Of a stretch of DNA of 64,000 bases, positions 9,701 through 17,238 are shown piece by piece (position 1 is the stretch's first letter; every line of letters begins with the position of its first letter). The position numbers were made by a program, and so were the translations under genes. Source of the stretch: Streptomyces stelliscabiei (GTDB lineage Bacteria; Actinomycetota; Actinomycetes; Streptomycetales; Streptomycetaceae); the NCBI RefSeq assembly GCF_014873495.1, contig NZ_JADBGF010000001.1, positions 5,208,001 to 5,272,000 of the forward strand, given 5' to 3'. The notes beneath the pieces are model-generated. The model ran no database searches, was not told the DNA's origin, and saw only the letters and a program-made list of their open reading frames with translations.

Positions 9701-10304
9701 GCCCCGACAACTGGGACAGCAGCCTCCACTGGCGGTCCATCTGCGCGCGGGTGGCCCAGCCGATGAGCACCATGAAGACCGGGATCAGCGGGAGTGTGCC
9801 GACGATGATCGCCGCAGACACCCAGTCCTCGGTGACGATCCGTGCGAGCACTGCGACGGGCACGACGACGGCGAGGCCCAGCTGGGGCAGGTAGCGCGAG
9901 AAGTAGTCGTCGAGGGCGTCGACCCCCCGGGTGGCGAGGGCGACCAGTGAGCCGGTGCGCTGCCCGCTCAGCCAGCTGGGTCCCAACACGGTGGACCGCT
10001 CCAGCAACCGCCCCCGTAGCTCCGACTTCACCGCCGCGCTCGCACGGTGAGCCGCCAGCTCGGTGAGCCAGGAGACCAGGGCCCGTCCCAGCGCGACCGC
10101 CACCAGGAGCAGCAGGGGAGTACGGAGTTCACTGACCGGCATCCCGTGCTGGAAGGCGCCGACCACCACTTCCGCGATGAGCATGGCCTGTGCGATGACC
10201 AGCATCGCCCCGGCCACTCCCAGGCCGACGACCATCACCAGGAAGAAGCGGGTGGCGCGGGCGTACCGCAACAGTCGTGGGTCGATCGGTTTCACGTGAA
10301 ACAT
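6714..10304 (-). CDS. cydDC: Thiol reductant ABC exporter, CydD-CydC fusion
   Basis: A 1196-residue ABC transporter carrying both half-transporters in one chain. The first half has a membrane domain (residues about 16-310), Walker A GPSGAGKST near 370 and signature LSAGQ near 472. A Gly/Ala-rich linker follows. The second half opens with the CydC-type membrane segment, then Walker A GVSGAGKTT near 985 and signature LSGGQ near 1088. In bacteria CydDC exports cysteine/glutathione-type reductants and is needed for assembly of cytochrome bd. The gene lies 98 bp downstream of cydB on the same strand. The ATG at 10304 overlaps a parS site, so the protein begins MFHVK; an ATG 18 bp upstream lies just inside the next parS. 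Confidence 0.95.
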   Translation of the reverse strand: MFHVKPIDPRLLRYARATRFFLVMVVGLGVAGAMLVIAQAMLIAEVVVGAFQHGMPVSELRTPLLLLVAVALGRALVSWLTELAAHRASAAVKSELRGRLLERSTVLGPSWLSGQRTGSLVALATRGVDALDDYFSRYLPQLGLAVVVPVAVLARIVTEDWVSAAIIVGTLPLIPVFMVLIGWATRAQMDRQWRLLSQLSGHFLDVVAGLSTLKVFGRAKAQAESIKRITGEYRQATMRTLRIAFLSSFALELLATISVALVAVTIGMRLVHGEMDLYTGLVVLVLAPEAYLPVRQVGAQFHAAAEGLSAAEEIFEVLETPVPVSGTGAVPSAGGIHFEGVSVRYPERSYEAVSDVSFTVGSGETVALVGPSGAGKSTLLHVLLGFTEVTAGGIRVGGADLASLDLNEWRSRVAWVPQRPHLYAGSIAENVRLARPDADDTAVRRALGDAGALGFVDALSDGAETVLGEDGAGLSAGQRQRLALARAFLADRPVLLLDEPTASLDGETEAEVVEAVRRLSVGRTVLLVVHRPALLGVADRVVRLEGRAAEGLQESGVSETAGGRAAGAGTDEKTAVVGGPPESAGGGPGAGFGARAGVGAGSMVARPDTMPDAPRRRLLGRVRAMAGPRRGRLALALVLGSLALGSAVGLMATSGWLISRASQQPPVLYLMVAVTATRAFGIGRAVFRYAERLVSHDTVLRMLADTRVAVYRRLERLAPAGLRTTRRGDLLSRLVADVDALQDYWVRWLLPAGAATAVSAASVGFTTWLLPEAGAALAVGLLAAGAGVPLVTGAVARRAEHRLAPARGVLATRVADLLTGTAELTVAGALPKRTAEAGQADRVLTRITSRAATATALGDGLTALVSGLTVAATAFLGVQAVVTGRLGGVAMAVVVLTPLAAFEAVLGMPSAVQFRQRVHRSAERVYDVLDAPEPVREPQEPAEAPVSPFPLRLEGLGARYAGQDRDALAGLDLTLEQGQRVAVVGVSGAGKTTLAQVLLRFLDPRAGTYTLGGVDACALEGDAVRRYVGLCAQDAHLFDSSVRENLLLARKDAGEAALRDALARARLLDWADELPDGLDTLIGEHGARLSGGQRQRLALARALLADFPVLVLDEPAEHLDLPTADALTADLLAATEGRTTVLITHRLAGLEAVDEVVVLAEGRVVQRGAYTELAATDGPLRAMVEREAAGEVPAGV
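10289..10302. other. parS (ParB-binding site), overlapping cydDC start
   Basis: Perfect GTTTCACGTGAAAC, the Streptomyces ParB site. It covers codons 1-5 of cydDC (the start codon ends two bases beyond it), so those residues are dictated by parS. It is the first of three sites within 88 bp. Confidence 0.95.
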
Positions 10305-10322
10305 CCTCTTCTCAGCGGGCAT

Positions 10323-10336
10323 GTTTCACGTGAAAC
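10323..10336. other. parS (ParB-binding site)
   Basis: Perfect GTTTCACGTGAAAC with the flanking T and A that complete the 16-bp consensus. It is 34 bp from the previous site (centre to centre), between cydB and cydDC. Confidence 0.96.
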
Positions 10337-10362
10337 ATGCCCCTTCAGCCCGAAGGAGGTGT

Positions 10363-10376
10363 GTTTCACGTGAAAC
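10363..10376. other. parS (ParB-binding site)
   Basis: Perfect 14-mer and perfect 16-mer, 40 bp from its neighbour and 26 bp from the cydB stop codon. Third member of the tightest parS cluster in the window. Confidence 0.96.
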
Positions 10377-10402
10377 ATCGCCGACCACACCTCCACCGGG
10401 GC

Positions 10403-11407
10403 TCAGTGCGCCGACTCGGCAAGGTGCTGCGTGCCGATCCGCTTGCGGAACACCCAGTACGTCCACCCCTGGTAGAGCATCACGACCGGCGTGGCGATGG
10501 CCGCACACCACGTCATGATTTTCAGGGTGTACGGGCTGGACGAGGCGTTGGTGACCGTGAGGCTCCAGTCCTCGTTCAGCGAGGACGGCATGACGTTCGG
10601 GAAGAGCGTCAGGAAGAGCATCGCGACGGCAGCCACGATGGTGACCCCCGACAGGGCGAAGGCCCAGCCCTCACGCCCCGCTCGCACCGCCGCCAGCGCG
10701 GTCAGGAGCGCGGTGACCGCCACAACCGCCGCGACCAGGGATACGCCGTCACCCTTCTCGATCTGGGTCCAGAGCAGAAAGAGCAGCGCGAGCCCGGCCG
10801 TCACGGCACCGATGCGCAGCGCCAGCTTCCGCGCCCGCTCCCGGATGTCCCCCACGGTCTTGAGGCCGACGAACACCGTGCCATGGAAGGTGAACAGCGT
10901 CAGCGTGACCAGACCGCCCAGCAGGGCGTAGGGGTTCAGCAGGTCGGCGAGGCCGCCCACGTACTCGAAGTCACGGTCGATCTTCACTCCGCGCACGATG
11001 TTGGCGAAGGCCACACCCCACAGGAACGCGGGGAGCAGCGAGGTCCAGAAGATCGCCGTCTCCCAGTTGCGCTGCCAGTTCTCCTCGGGTCGCTTCACTC
11101 GGTACTCGAAGGCGACGCCACGGACGATCAGGCAGACCAGGATGAGCAGCAGCGGCAGATAGAAGCCGGAGAAGAGCGTGGCGTACCACTCGGGGAAGGC
11201 GGCGAAGGTCGCGCCGCCCGCCGACAGCAGCCACACCTCGTTGCCGTCCCAGACGGGACCGATGGTGTTGATGAGGACCCGCTTCTCCGGACGGTTGCGG
11301 GCCAGCAGTTTGGTGAGGACACCGACCCCGAAGTCGAAGCCTTCCAGGAAGAAGTAGCCGATCCAGAGAACGGCGATGAGGACGAACCAGACGTCGTGAA
11401 GTTCCAT
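10403..11407 (-). CDS. cydB: Cytochrome bd ubiquinol/menaquinol oxidase subunit II
   Basis: A 334-residue membrane protein with about eight hydrophobic helices. The N-terminus (MELHDVWFVLIAVLWIGYFF) and the following EGFDFGVG are hallmarks of CydB, as is the GPVWDGNEVW segment. With CydA it forms the cytoplasmic-membrane terminal oxidase that reduces O2 at high affinity without pumping protons. The ATG lies 27 bp after the cydA stop on the same strand, so both are surely one transcript, followed by cydDC, which is needed for assembly of the oxidase. Confidence 0.97.
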   Translation of the reverse strand: MELHDVWFVLIAVLWIGYFFLEGFDFGVGVLTKLLARNRPEKRVLINTIGPVWDGNEVWLLSAGGATFAAFPEWYATLFSGFYLPLLLILVCLIVRGVAFEYRVKRPEENWQRNWETAIFWTSLLPAFLWGVAFANIVRGVKIDRDFEYVGGLADLLNPYALLGGLVTLTLFTFHGTVFVGLKTVGDIRERARKLALRIGAVTAGLALLFLLWTQIEKGDGVSLVAAVVAVTALLTALAAVRAGREGWAFALSGVTIVAAVAMLFLTLFPNVMPSSLNEDWSLTVTNASSSPYTLKIMTWCAAIATPVVMLYQGWTYWVFRKRIGTQHLAESAH

Positions 11408-11434
11408 GACTGTGCTCCCTTGGCCCGGTGCGGC

Positions 11435-12943
11435 CTAGTACGAGAAGGCCATCGGCTTGTCGGCGTCGCGGGAGTCGCCGCCGATCTTCGTGGGCGGGTT
11501 GAGGTCGGCCTCCGTCAGCTCCGGCGGCCCTGCCTTGACGTACTTCACGAGCAGCTTCACCTCGACGACGGCGAGGATGGCGTACAGGGCGGTGAAGACG
11601 AGCATCGAGGTGATGATCTCGCCCTGGGAGACACCGGGGGAGACCGCGTCCTCGGTGCGCAGCACGCCGTAGACGACCCAGGGCTGGCGGCCCATCTCGG
11701 TGAAGATCCAGCCCCAGGAGCTGGCGATCAGCGGAAAGCCCAGGGTCAGGACGGCGATGCGCCAGTACCACTTGGTGAGGGTCGGGCTCAGGGCCTTCTT
11801 CGGCAGCAGCACGAGATGGGGCACCTCGTCGTCGCCGACCCGCAGGTGCTGCGGCAACAGGAACTTCCGGCGGGTGAGCCAGAGTCCGGCCGCGCCGATC
11901 GCTACGGAGGCCATGCCGAAGCCGATCATCCAGCGGAAGCCCCAGTAGGCGACGGGAATGTTGGGCCGGTAGTCGCCGGGCCCGTACTTCTCCTGCTCGG
12001 CCTTGTTGACGTCGTTGATGCCGGGGACGTACGAGTCGAAGTCGTCGTTGGCGAGGAAGGACAACAGGCCGGGGATCTCGATGGCGACCTTGTTGTGTCC
12101 CTCGTCGACGTCGCCGTAGGCGAAGACGGAGAAGGGCGCGGGCGCCTCGCCGTCCCACAGGGCCTCGGCGGCGGCCATCTTCATCGGCTGCTGCTTGAAC
12201 ATGACCTTTCCGAGCAGGTCGCCGCTGATCGCGGTGAGCATGCCGGCGACCACCACGGTGACCAGGCCGAGCCGTAGCGAGGTCTTCATCACCGGGATGT
12301 GCTTCTTGCGGGCCAGGTGGAAGGCGGCGATGCCGACCATGAAGGCCCCACCGGCGAGGAAGGCCGCCGAGAGGGTGTGGAAGACCTGGGTGAGCGTGGT
12401 GTTCTGGGTCAGGACGAGCCAGAAGTCGGTCAGCTCGGCCCGGCCCTTGGCCTCGTTGATCCGATAGCCGACGGGGTGCTGCATCCATGAGTTGGCCGCG
12501 AGGATGAAGTACGCCGACAGGATCGTGCCGATGGAGACCATCCAGATGCAGGCCAGATGGATCTTCTGCGGAAGTTTGTCCCAGCCGAAGATCCACAGCC
12601 CGATGAAGGTGGACTCGAAGAAGAAGGCGATCAGCGCCTCGAAGGCGAGCGGCGCGCCGAAGACATCACCGACGAAGCGGGAGTAGTCGGACCAGTTCAT
12701 GCCGAACTGGAATTCCTGCACGATGCCGGTGACGACGCCCATCGCGATGTTGATCAGGAAGAGCTTGCCCCAGAACTTGGTGGCCTTGAGGTACTTCTCG
12801 TTCCCCGAGCGCACCCACGCGGTCTGCAGGCCGGCGGTGAGCGCGGCGAGCGAGATCGTGAGCGGGACGAAGAGGAAGTGGTAGACGGTCGTGATACCGA
12901 ACTGCCAGCGCGCCAGGGTCTCCGGCGCCAGAGCGAGGTCCAC
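11435..12943 (-). CDS. cydA: Cytochrome bd ubiquinol/menaquinol oxidase subunit I
   Basis: A 502-residue membrane protein. The N-terminus carries the haem-ligand His (H22, in TTVYHFLF) and the C-terminal half has GRQPWVVYGVLRT, the conserved GRQPW segment. The Q-loop is of the short type usual in Gram-positive bacteria. The start chosen is the GTG at 12943 because GGAAGGAGAAG sits immediately upstream at normal spacing; the ATG five codons earlier (12958) would itself form part of that ribosome-binding site. The family oxidises menaquinol in most actinobacteria. A Rex operator lies 80 bp upstream, so expression should rise when NADH/NAD+ is high under low oxygen. Confidence 0.96.
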   Translation of the reverse strand: MDLALAPETLARWQFGITTVYHFLFVPLTISLAALTAGLQTAWVRSGNEKYLKATKFWGKLFLINIAMGVVTGIVQEFQFGMNWSDYSRFVGDVFGAPLAFEALIAFFFESTFIGLWIFGWDKLPQKIHLACIWMVSIGTILSAYFILAANSWMQHPVGYRINEAKGRAELTDFWLVLTQNTTLTQVFHTLSAAFLAGGAFMVGIAAFHLARKKHIPVMKTSLRLGLVTVVVAGMLTAISGDLLGKVMFKQQPMKMAAAEALWDGEAPAPFSVFAYGDVDEGHNKVAIEIPGLLSFLANDDFDSYVPGINDVNKAEQEKYGPGDYRPNIPVAYWGFRWMIGFGMASVAIGAAGLWLTRRKFLLPQHLRVGDDEVPHLVLLPKKALSPTLTKWYWRIAVLTLGFPLIASSWGWIFTEMGRQPWVVYGVLRTEDAVSPGVSQGEIITSMLVFTALYAILAVVEVKLLVKYVKAGPPELTEADLNPPTKIGGDSRDADKPMAFSY

Positions 12944-13021
12944 GTCTTCTCCTTCCATACCGTGGCACTACGGCAGTTCGCCCCGTCTGTCACGTACATC
13001 TCAGGACAACCGAGACGAGCT

Positions 13022-13037
13022 TGTGAATGCATTCACA
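13022..13037. promoter_or_regulatory. Rex operator upstream of cydA
   Basis: TGTGAATGCATTCACA is a perfect 16-bp palindrome matching the S. coelicolor Rex operator form TGTGAAnnnnTTCACA. A further TTCACAA half-site follows at once on the right. Rex is known to repress cydABCD in S. coelicolor until NADH accumulates. The position, 80 bp before the cydA start, suits a promoter operator. Confidence 0.88.
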
Positions 13038-13095
13038 TTCACAAGCAAGTATGACGCATGCCCGTTCGAGAGGGGAGTGGGGGGTGCCCATAAGC

Positions 13096-13128
13096 AGGGG
13101 GTCCGGAGAAAAAATCTCCGAACCCCCT
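13096..13128 (-). terminator. Terminator downstream of hisC
   Basis: A 14-bp stem (AGGGGGTCCGGAGA against TCTCCGAACCCCCT, one mismatch) with an AAAAA loop. It begins 25 bp after the hisC stop and separates hisC from the Rex-controlled cydA promoter on the same strand. Confidence 0.8.
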
Positions 13129-13152
13129 GGTCAGAAGCCTCTGACGGCGCCC

Positions 13153-14232
13153 CTAGAGCTCCTTGGTGAACGTCTCCGTCACCTTCAGGAAGATGTCGTT
13201 CGCCTCGGTCTCGCCGATCGTCACGCGTACGCCCTCCCCGGGGAAGGGCCGCACGACGACACCGGCCTGCTCGCACGCACCGGCGAACTCGACCGTGCGC
13301 TCCCCCAGCCGCAGCCACACGAAATTGGCCTGAGTCTCCGGCACCGTCCACCCCTGGCCACGCAGCGCCTCGACGACCCGGTTCCGCTCACAGACCAGCG
13401 AACCGACCCGGCCGAGCAGCGCGTCCTCGGCACGCAGCGAGGCGACCGCGGCGTCCTGTGCGAGTTGGCTCACACCGAACGGCACGGCCGTCTTGCGCAG
13501 GGCGGCCGCCACCGGCTCATGAGCGATCGCGAATCCCACCCGGAGACCCGCGAGGCCGTACGCCTTGGAGAAGGTGCGCAGCACACAGACGTTCGGCCGC
13601 TCCCGGTAGAACTCGACACCGTCCGGCACCTCGACATCCCGTACGAACTCTCGGTACGCCTCGTCCAGCACCACCAGCACATCACTGGGAACCCGGTCGA
13701 GGAACCGCTCCAGCTCGGCCCTGCGTACCGCCGTCCCCGTCGGGTTGTTCGGGTTGCAGACGAAAATCAGCCGGGTCCGGTCGGTGATCGCGTCCGCCAT
13801 CGCGTCCAGGTCGTGAACATCGCCCGGCGTCAACGGCACCTGCACGGACGTGGCCCCACTGATCTGCGTGATGATCGGGTACGCCTCGAACGACCGCCAG
13901 GCGTAGATCACCTCGTCCCCGGGCCCCGAGGTCGCCTGCAGCAGCTGCTGGGCGACACCGACCGAGCCGGTGCCCGTCGCCAGATCCGTGACCGGCACGC
14001 CGAAGCGGTCCGCGAGCTCGTTCACGAGCCCCGTGCACGCCATGTCCGGGTACCGGTTGAAGGACGCGGCCGAGCCCGTCACGGTCTCCAGCACGCCGGG
14101 CAACGGCGGATAGGGGTTCTCGTTGGAGGACAGCTTGTACGCCACCGGGCCGCCCGCCGCGGCCGGCTTGCCGGGCTTGTAGGTGGGGATACCCTCCAGC
14201 TCGGCTCGCAGCTTGGGGCTCGTCTCGCTCAC
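13153..14232 (-). CDS. hisC: Histidinol-phosphate / aromatic aminotransferase (HisC family)
   Basis: A 359-residue PLP-dependent class I/II aminotransferase. The PLP lysine lies in TFSKAYGLAGLRVG, and SSNENPYPP near the N-terminus plus FVCNPNNPTG are HisC-family signatures. It converts imidazole-acetol phosphate to histidinol phosphate, or aromatic oxo-acids to amino acids. Streptomyces usually has another hisC inside the his operon, so this stand-alone copy may be the second paralogue (recollection: hisC2). The GTG start is supported by GAGGAGGA seven bases upstream; the frame is open 126 bp further but with no family similarity. Confidence 0.88.
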   Translation of the reverse strand: MSETSPKLRAELEGIPTYKPGKPAAAGGPVAYKLSSNENPYPPLPGVLETVTGSAASFNRYPDMACTGLVNELADRFGVPVTDLATGTGSVGVAQQLLQATSGPGDEVIYAWRSFEAYPIITQISGATSVQVPLTPGDVHDLDAMADAITDRTRLIFVCNPNNPTGTAVRRAELERFLDRVPSDVLVVLDEAYREFVRDVEVPDGVEFYRERPNVCVLRTFSKAYGLAGLRVGFAIAHEPVAAALRKTAVPFGVSQLAQDAAVASLRAEDALLGRVGSLVCERNRVVEALRGQGWTVPETQANFVWLRLGERTVEFAGACEQAGVVVRPFPGEGVRVTIGETEANDIFLKVTETFTKEL

Positions 14233-14644
14233 CGCAGTCCTCCTCGTCGACGTAATGCTTCTCACCTTATGAGGATTCGGCGCCCCTGCGAATGGCCTGT
14301 GGACAACCGCGTCCGTCCTGTGTCCCCACCGCGTCCGCCCCATCCGCCCCACGGGCATCAGCGCACGAAGGTGTACGAAATAGGGGGCGCACTGCTTCCG
14401 AGCGCACGCGCCGGTGGCTCACGCCGTAGCGCGCATCACCCGTGCAGGTGAGTTGAGACCTCTTCGAGACATCAGCTACTTGGCAGGCCCATGCGCGTCG
14501 ACAAGTCACGTACTGGCATCTGAACGTGCAACTCCCTTGCAATGCAAGGAATTTGACCCTCCATGACCATGCAGAAACGTGCCTGTCAACGAGTGCATAT
14601 GCGTCCGCACTACCCCACCGCAAGAGCCCTACTATCGGCTCGCC
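14233..14644. other. 412-bp intergenic region with DnaA box and candidate operator
   Basis: Divergent control region between hisC and the lacI-type gene. It holds a single strong DnaA box on the reverse strand (TGTGGACAA, 14298-14306) and a 15-bp inverted repeat (14535-14549). No convincing gene is visible, though short frames are open. Confidence 0.5.
14535..14549. promoter_or_regulatory. Candidate operator (inverted repeat) upstream of LacI-type gene
   Basis: CCTTGCA-A-TGCAAGG is a perfect inverted repeat about 100 bp before the regulator. LacI-family proteins bind palindromes of this size and often regulate themselves. That this one is the operator is inference. Confidence 0.4.
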
Positions 14645-15757
14645 ATGACAGCAGCAGGGAAGCACCAGGTGAGCCGCGCGGAAACCCCCCGCCGAGGCAG
14701 CCGGTCGGGCCGGGCGGGCATCCGGGACGTGGCCGCCGCCGCCGGAGTCTCCATCACGACCGTTTCCGACGCCCTCAACGGCAAGGGCCGGCTCCCGGAC
14801 GCCACCCGACGCCATGTACGCGAGGTCGCCGACCGACTTGGCTACCGCCCCTCGGCGGCGGCCCGAACCCTCAGAACCGGCAAGTCCGGCCTCATCGGCC
14901 TGACGGTGACCACGTACGGGGATGAACCTTTCACCTTCACCGAGTTCGCGTACTTCGCGGAAATGGCGCGGGCCGCCACATCGGCCGCGCTGGCCCGGGG
15001 CTACGCCCTGGTCATCCTCCCCGCGACCTCGCGGCACGACGTGTGGTCGAACGTCGCCCTGGACGGCACGGTGGTCATCGACCCCTCCGACCACGACCCG
15101 GTGGTCAGCGAACTGGTCCGCCAGGGCTTACCGGTCGTCTCCGACGGCCGTCCGGCCGGCACCCTGCCGGTGACCGCCTGGGTCGACAACGACCACGAGG
15201 CCGCCGTCCTCGGTATCCTCGACCACCTGGCCGACTCGGGTGCCCGCCGGATCGGACTCCTCACCGGCACGACGACGGACACCTACACACATCTCTCCAC
15301 CACCGCATACCTGCGCTGGTGCGAGCGCGTGGGCCAGGATCCGGTGTACGAGGCCTACCCGGCGCACGATCCGTGCGCGGGGGCCGTCGCCGCCGATCGG
15401 CTGCTGGCCCGCCCGGACCGCCCGGACGCGGTCTACGGCCTCTTCGACCCGAACGGCACCGATCTGCTGGCCGCCGCGCGGCGGTACGGTCTGCGCGTCC
15501 CCGAGGACCTGCTGCTCGTCTGCTGCAGCGAGTCCACCGTGTACGCGACGACCGAGCCCCCGATCACCACGCTCTCGCTCAAGCCGCGCAGGATCGGCAC
15601 CGCCGTGGTCCAGCTCCTCATCGACGCCATCGAAGGGGTCGAATCGGACCAACCGGTCGAGCAGGTGATACCGACGGAACTGATCGTGCGGACCTCGTCC
15701 GAGCGGCGTCCACCGCGTACGACGGTCAGTCCGCCGCGGTCACCCGAAGAGGGTTGA
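14645..15757 (+). CDS. LacI family transcriptional regulator (contains a TTA codon)
   Basis: A 370-residue regulator. Residues about 20-75 are the LacI DNA-binding domain (IRDVAAAAGVSITTVSDALNG and the hinge helix ending RTLRTG). The rest is a periplasmic-binding-like sensor domain, with the effector pocket partly visible around FDPNGTD. The start is the ATG at 14645, since the conserved domain needs nothing further upstream. Residue 162 (15128-15130) is encoded by TTA, the codon read by the developmentally regulated bldA tRNA in Streptomyces. A terminator hairpin follows at 15785. The effector and target genes are unknown; no sugar-uptake operon is adjacent. Confidence 0.9.
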   Translation: MTAAGKHQVSRAETPRRGSRSGRAGIRDVAAAAGVSITTVSDALNGKGRLPDATRRHVREVADRLGYRPSAAARTLRTGKSGLIGLTVTTYGDEPFTFTEFAYFAEMARAATSAALARGYALVILPATSRHDVWSNVALDGTVVIDPSDHDPVVSELVRQGLPVVSDGRPAGTLPVTAWVDNDHEAAVLGILDHLADSGARRIGLLTGTTTDTYTHLSTTAYLRWCERVGQDPVYEAYPAHDPCAGAVAADRLLARPDRPDAVYGLFDPNGTDLLAAARRYGLRVPEDLLLVCCSESTVYATTEPPITTLSLKPRRIGTAVVQLLIDAIEGVESDQPVEQVIPTELIVRTSSERRPPRTTVSPPRSPEEG

Positions 15758-15784
15758 CGCCCGAACTGAGGATCCGAACGGGAT

Positions 15785-15808
15785 TTGGGCGGGGAGACCC
15801 CCGCCCAA
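15785..15808 (+). terminator. Terminator downstream of LacI-type gene
   Basis: A perfect 10-bp stem TTGGGCGGGG / CCCCGCCCAA with an AGAC tetraloop, 28 bp after the stop codon. No T-run follows, as is usual in Streptomyces. Confidence 0.75.
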
Positions 15809-15972
15809 TTCGGGAGAAAACCGCGGTGAACTGGGGCCCTGCGCCATTTCACCACCCCTGGGTCATCACATGGCGCGATCCGCATTCCTATGATGGGCGC
15901 ACACACCGGCGGGCAGCTGCGACCAGGCAGTCCGATGCGGTGCAGATGCGGGCGATGGTGGTGGAGGGGTCG

Positions 15973-17049
15973 ATGACGCAGGGGGCCGGTCAGGGACCCG
16001 AGGTGCGGACGCCGACGGTGCGCGATTTCCGTGTGCCCGCGTACGTCCACGAGGCCGGTCCGTACGGACAGACCACAGAAGCCGGTGAGGCCTCCAGGCC
16101 CGCCGAGGAACCCGAGGGCTACCCGGAGGGGTACACCCCGACCCAGCGCGACCTGCCGGTGATCAACCGGGGTGACACGCTGCAGGTCGTGATCGACCCG
16201 GAGGACGCGGTGGCGGAGGCCTCCGCCCGGCCGGGCCCCCTCTTCGTCGTCGGAGACGTCCACGGCTATCTCGACGAGCTCCTCGCGGCGCTCCACGAGA
16301 AGGGGCTCGTCGACGACGCGGGCAACTGGTCGGCGGGTACCGCCCGGCTCTGGTTCCTCGGCGACTTCACCGACCGGGGCCCGGACGGCATCGGCGTCAT
16401 CGACCTCGTGATGCGCCTGTCCGCCGAGGCGGCCGCCGCCGGCGGCTACTGCAAGGCCCTCATGGGCAATCACGAGCTGCTGCTGCTCGGCGCCAAGCGG
16501 TTCGGCGACACCCCCGTCAACTCCGGCGCGGGCACCGCCACCTTCCAGGCCGCCTGGCTTCTCAACGGCGGCCAAAAGACCGACATGGACCGCCTCCAGG
16601 ATCACCACCTCCAGTGGATGGCCCGCCTGGACGCCATGGAGGAGGTCGACGGCCACCTCCTGGTGCACTCCGACACCACCGCCTACCGCGACTACGGCGA
16701 CTCCATCGAGGCCGTCAACGACACCGTCCGCGAGACGATCACACGCAACGACCCGGACGAGGTCTGGGACCTCTTCCGCAAGTTCACCCGGCGCTTCTCC
16801 TTCCGTGACGAGGGCGGCGCCGAGGCCGTGCGCTCGCTCCTGGAGACCTACGGCGGCACCCGCATCGTGCATGGCCACAGCCCCATTCCGTACCTCTTGG
16901 GCGAGGTCGGCTCGGAGGACGGCGAGGACGGCACGGGCCCCTCGGTCGACGGACCGTACACCTACGCGGGCGGTCTGGCCGTCGCCATGGACGGCGGCGT
17001 GACCATGGCCGGAAAGTTGCTGGTCCAGGAACTCCCCTTGCGTACCTGA
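15973..17049 (+). CDS. Metallophosphoesterase (calcineurin-like Ser/Thr phosphatase type)
   Basis: A 358-residue protein. From about residue 88 the five metallophosphatase motifs appear in order: GDVHG, GDFTDRG, GNHE, VHSDT and HGHSP, so the di-metal site is complete. The first 85 residues are acidic and Pro-rich with no recognisable domain. The GDVHG/GDFTDRG spacing resembles PPP-family protein phosphatases and diadenosine tetraphosphatases; which phosphoester it cleaves cannot be told. The ATG has GGTGGAGGGG upstream. It appears monocistronic. Confidence 0.88.
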   Translation: MTQGAGQGPEVRTPTVRDFRVPAYVHEAGPYGQTTEAGEASRPAEEPEGYPEGYTPTQRDLPVINRGDTLQVVIDPEDAVAEASARPGPLFVVGDVHGYLDELLAALHEKGLVDDAGNWSAGTARLWFLGDFTDRGPDGIGVIDLVMRLSAEAAAAGGYCKALMGNHELLLLGAKRFGDTPVNSGAGTATFQAAWLLNGGQKTDMDRLQDHHLQWMARLDAMEEVDGHLLVHSDTTAYRDYGDSIEAVNDTVRETITRNDPDEVWDLFRKFTRRFSFRDEGGAEAVRSLLETYGGTRIVHGHSPIPYLLGEVGSEDGEDGTGPSVDGPYTYAGGLAVAMDGGVTMAGKLLVQELPLRT

Positions 17050-17238
17050 GCCGTCGGCGGGCAGGCGTGGGACGGCAGCAGACTTCGCCGGCCGGGGGCC
17101 AATTTCTTCAAACCCCCTGTCACCGCCCGCCGTCACCGCTCTACCATCGGCTTATCCGTAGCAGGCTCCCCTCCGTTTCTGCCCGACGGCTCGTCAGCAT
17201 GCCGAGCCACAAGCCCTACGGAGCATCGGGGGATGCAC

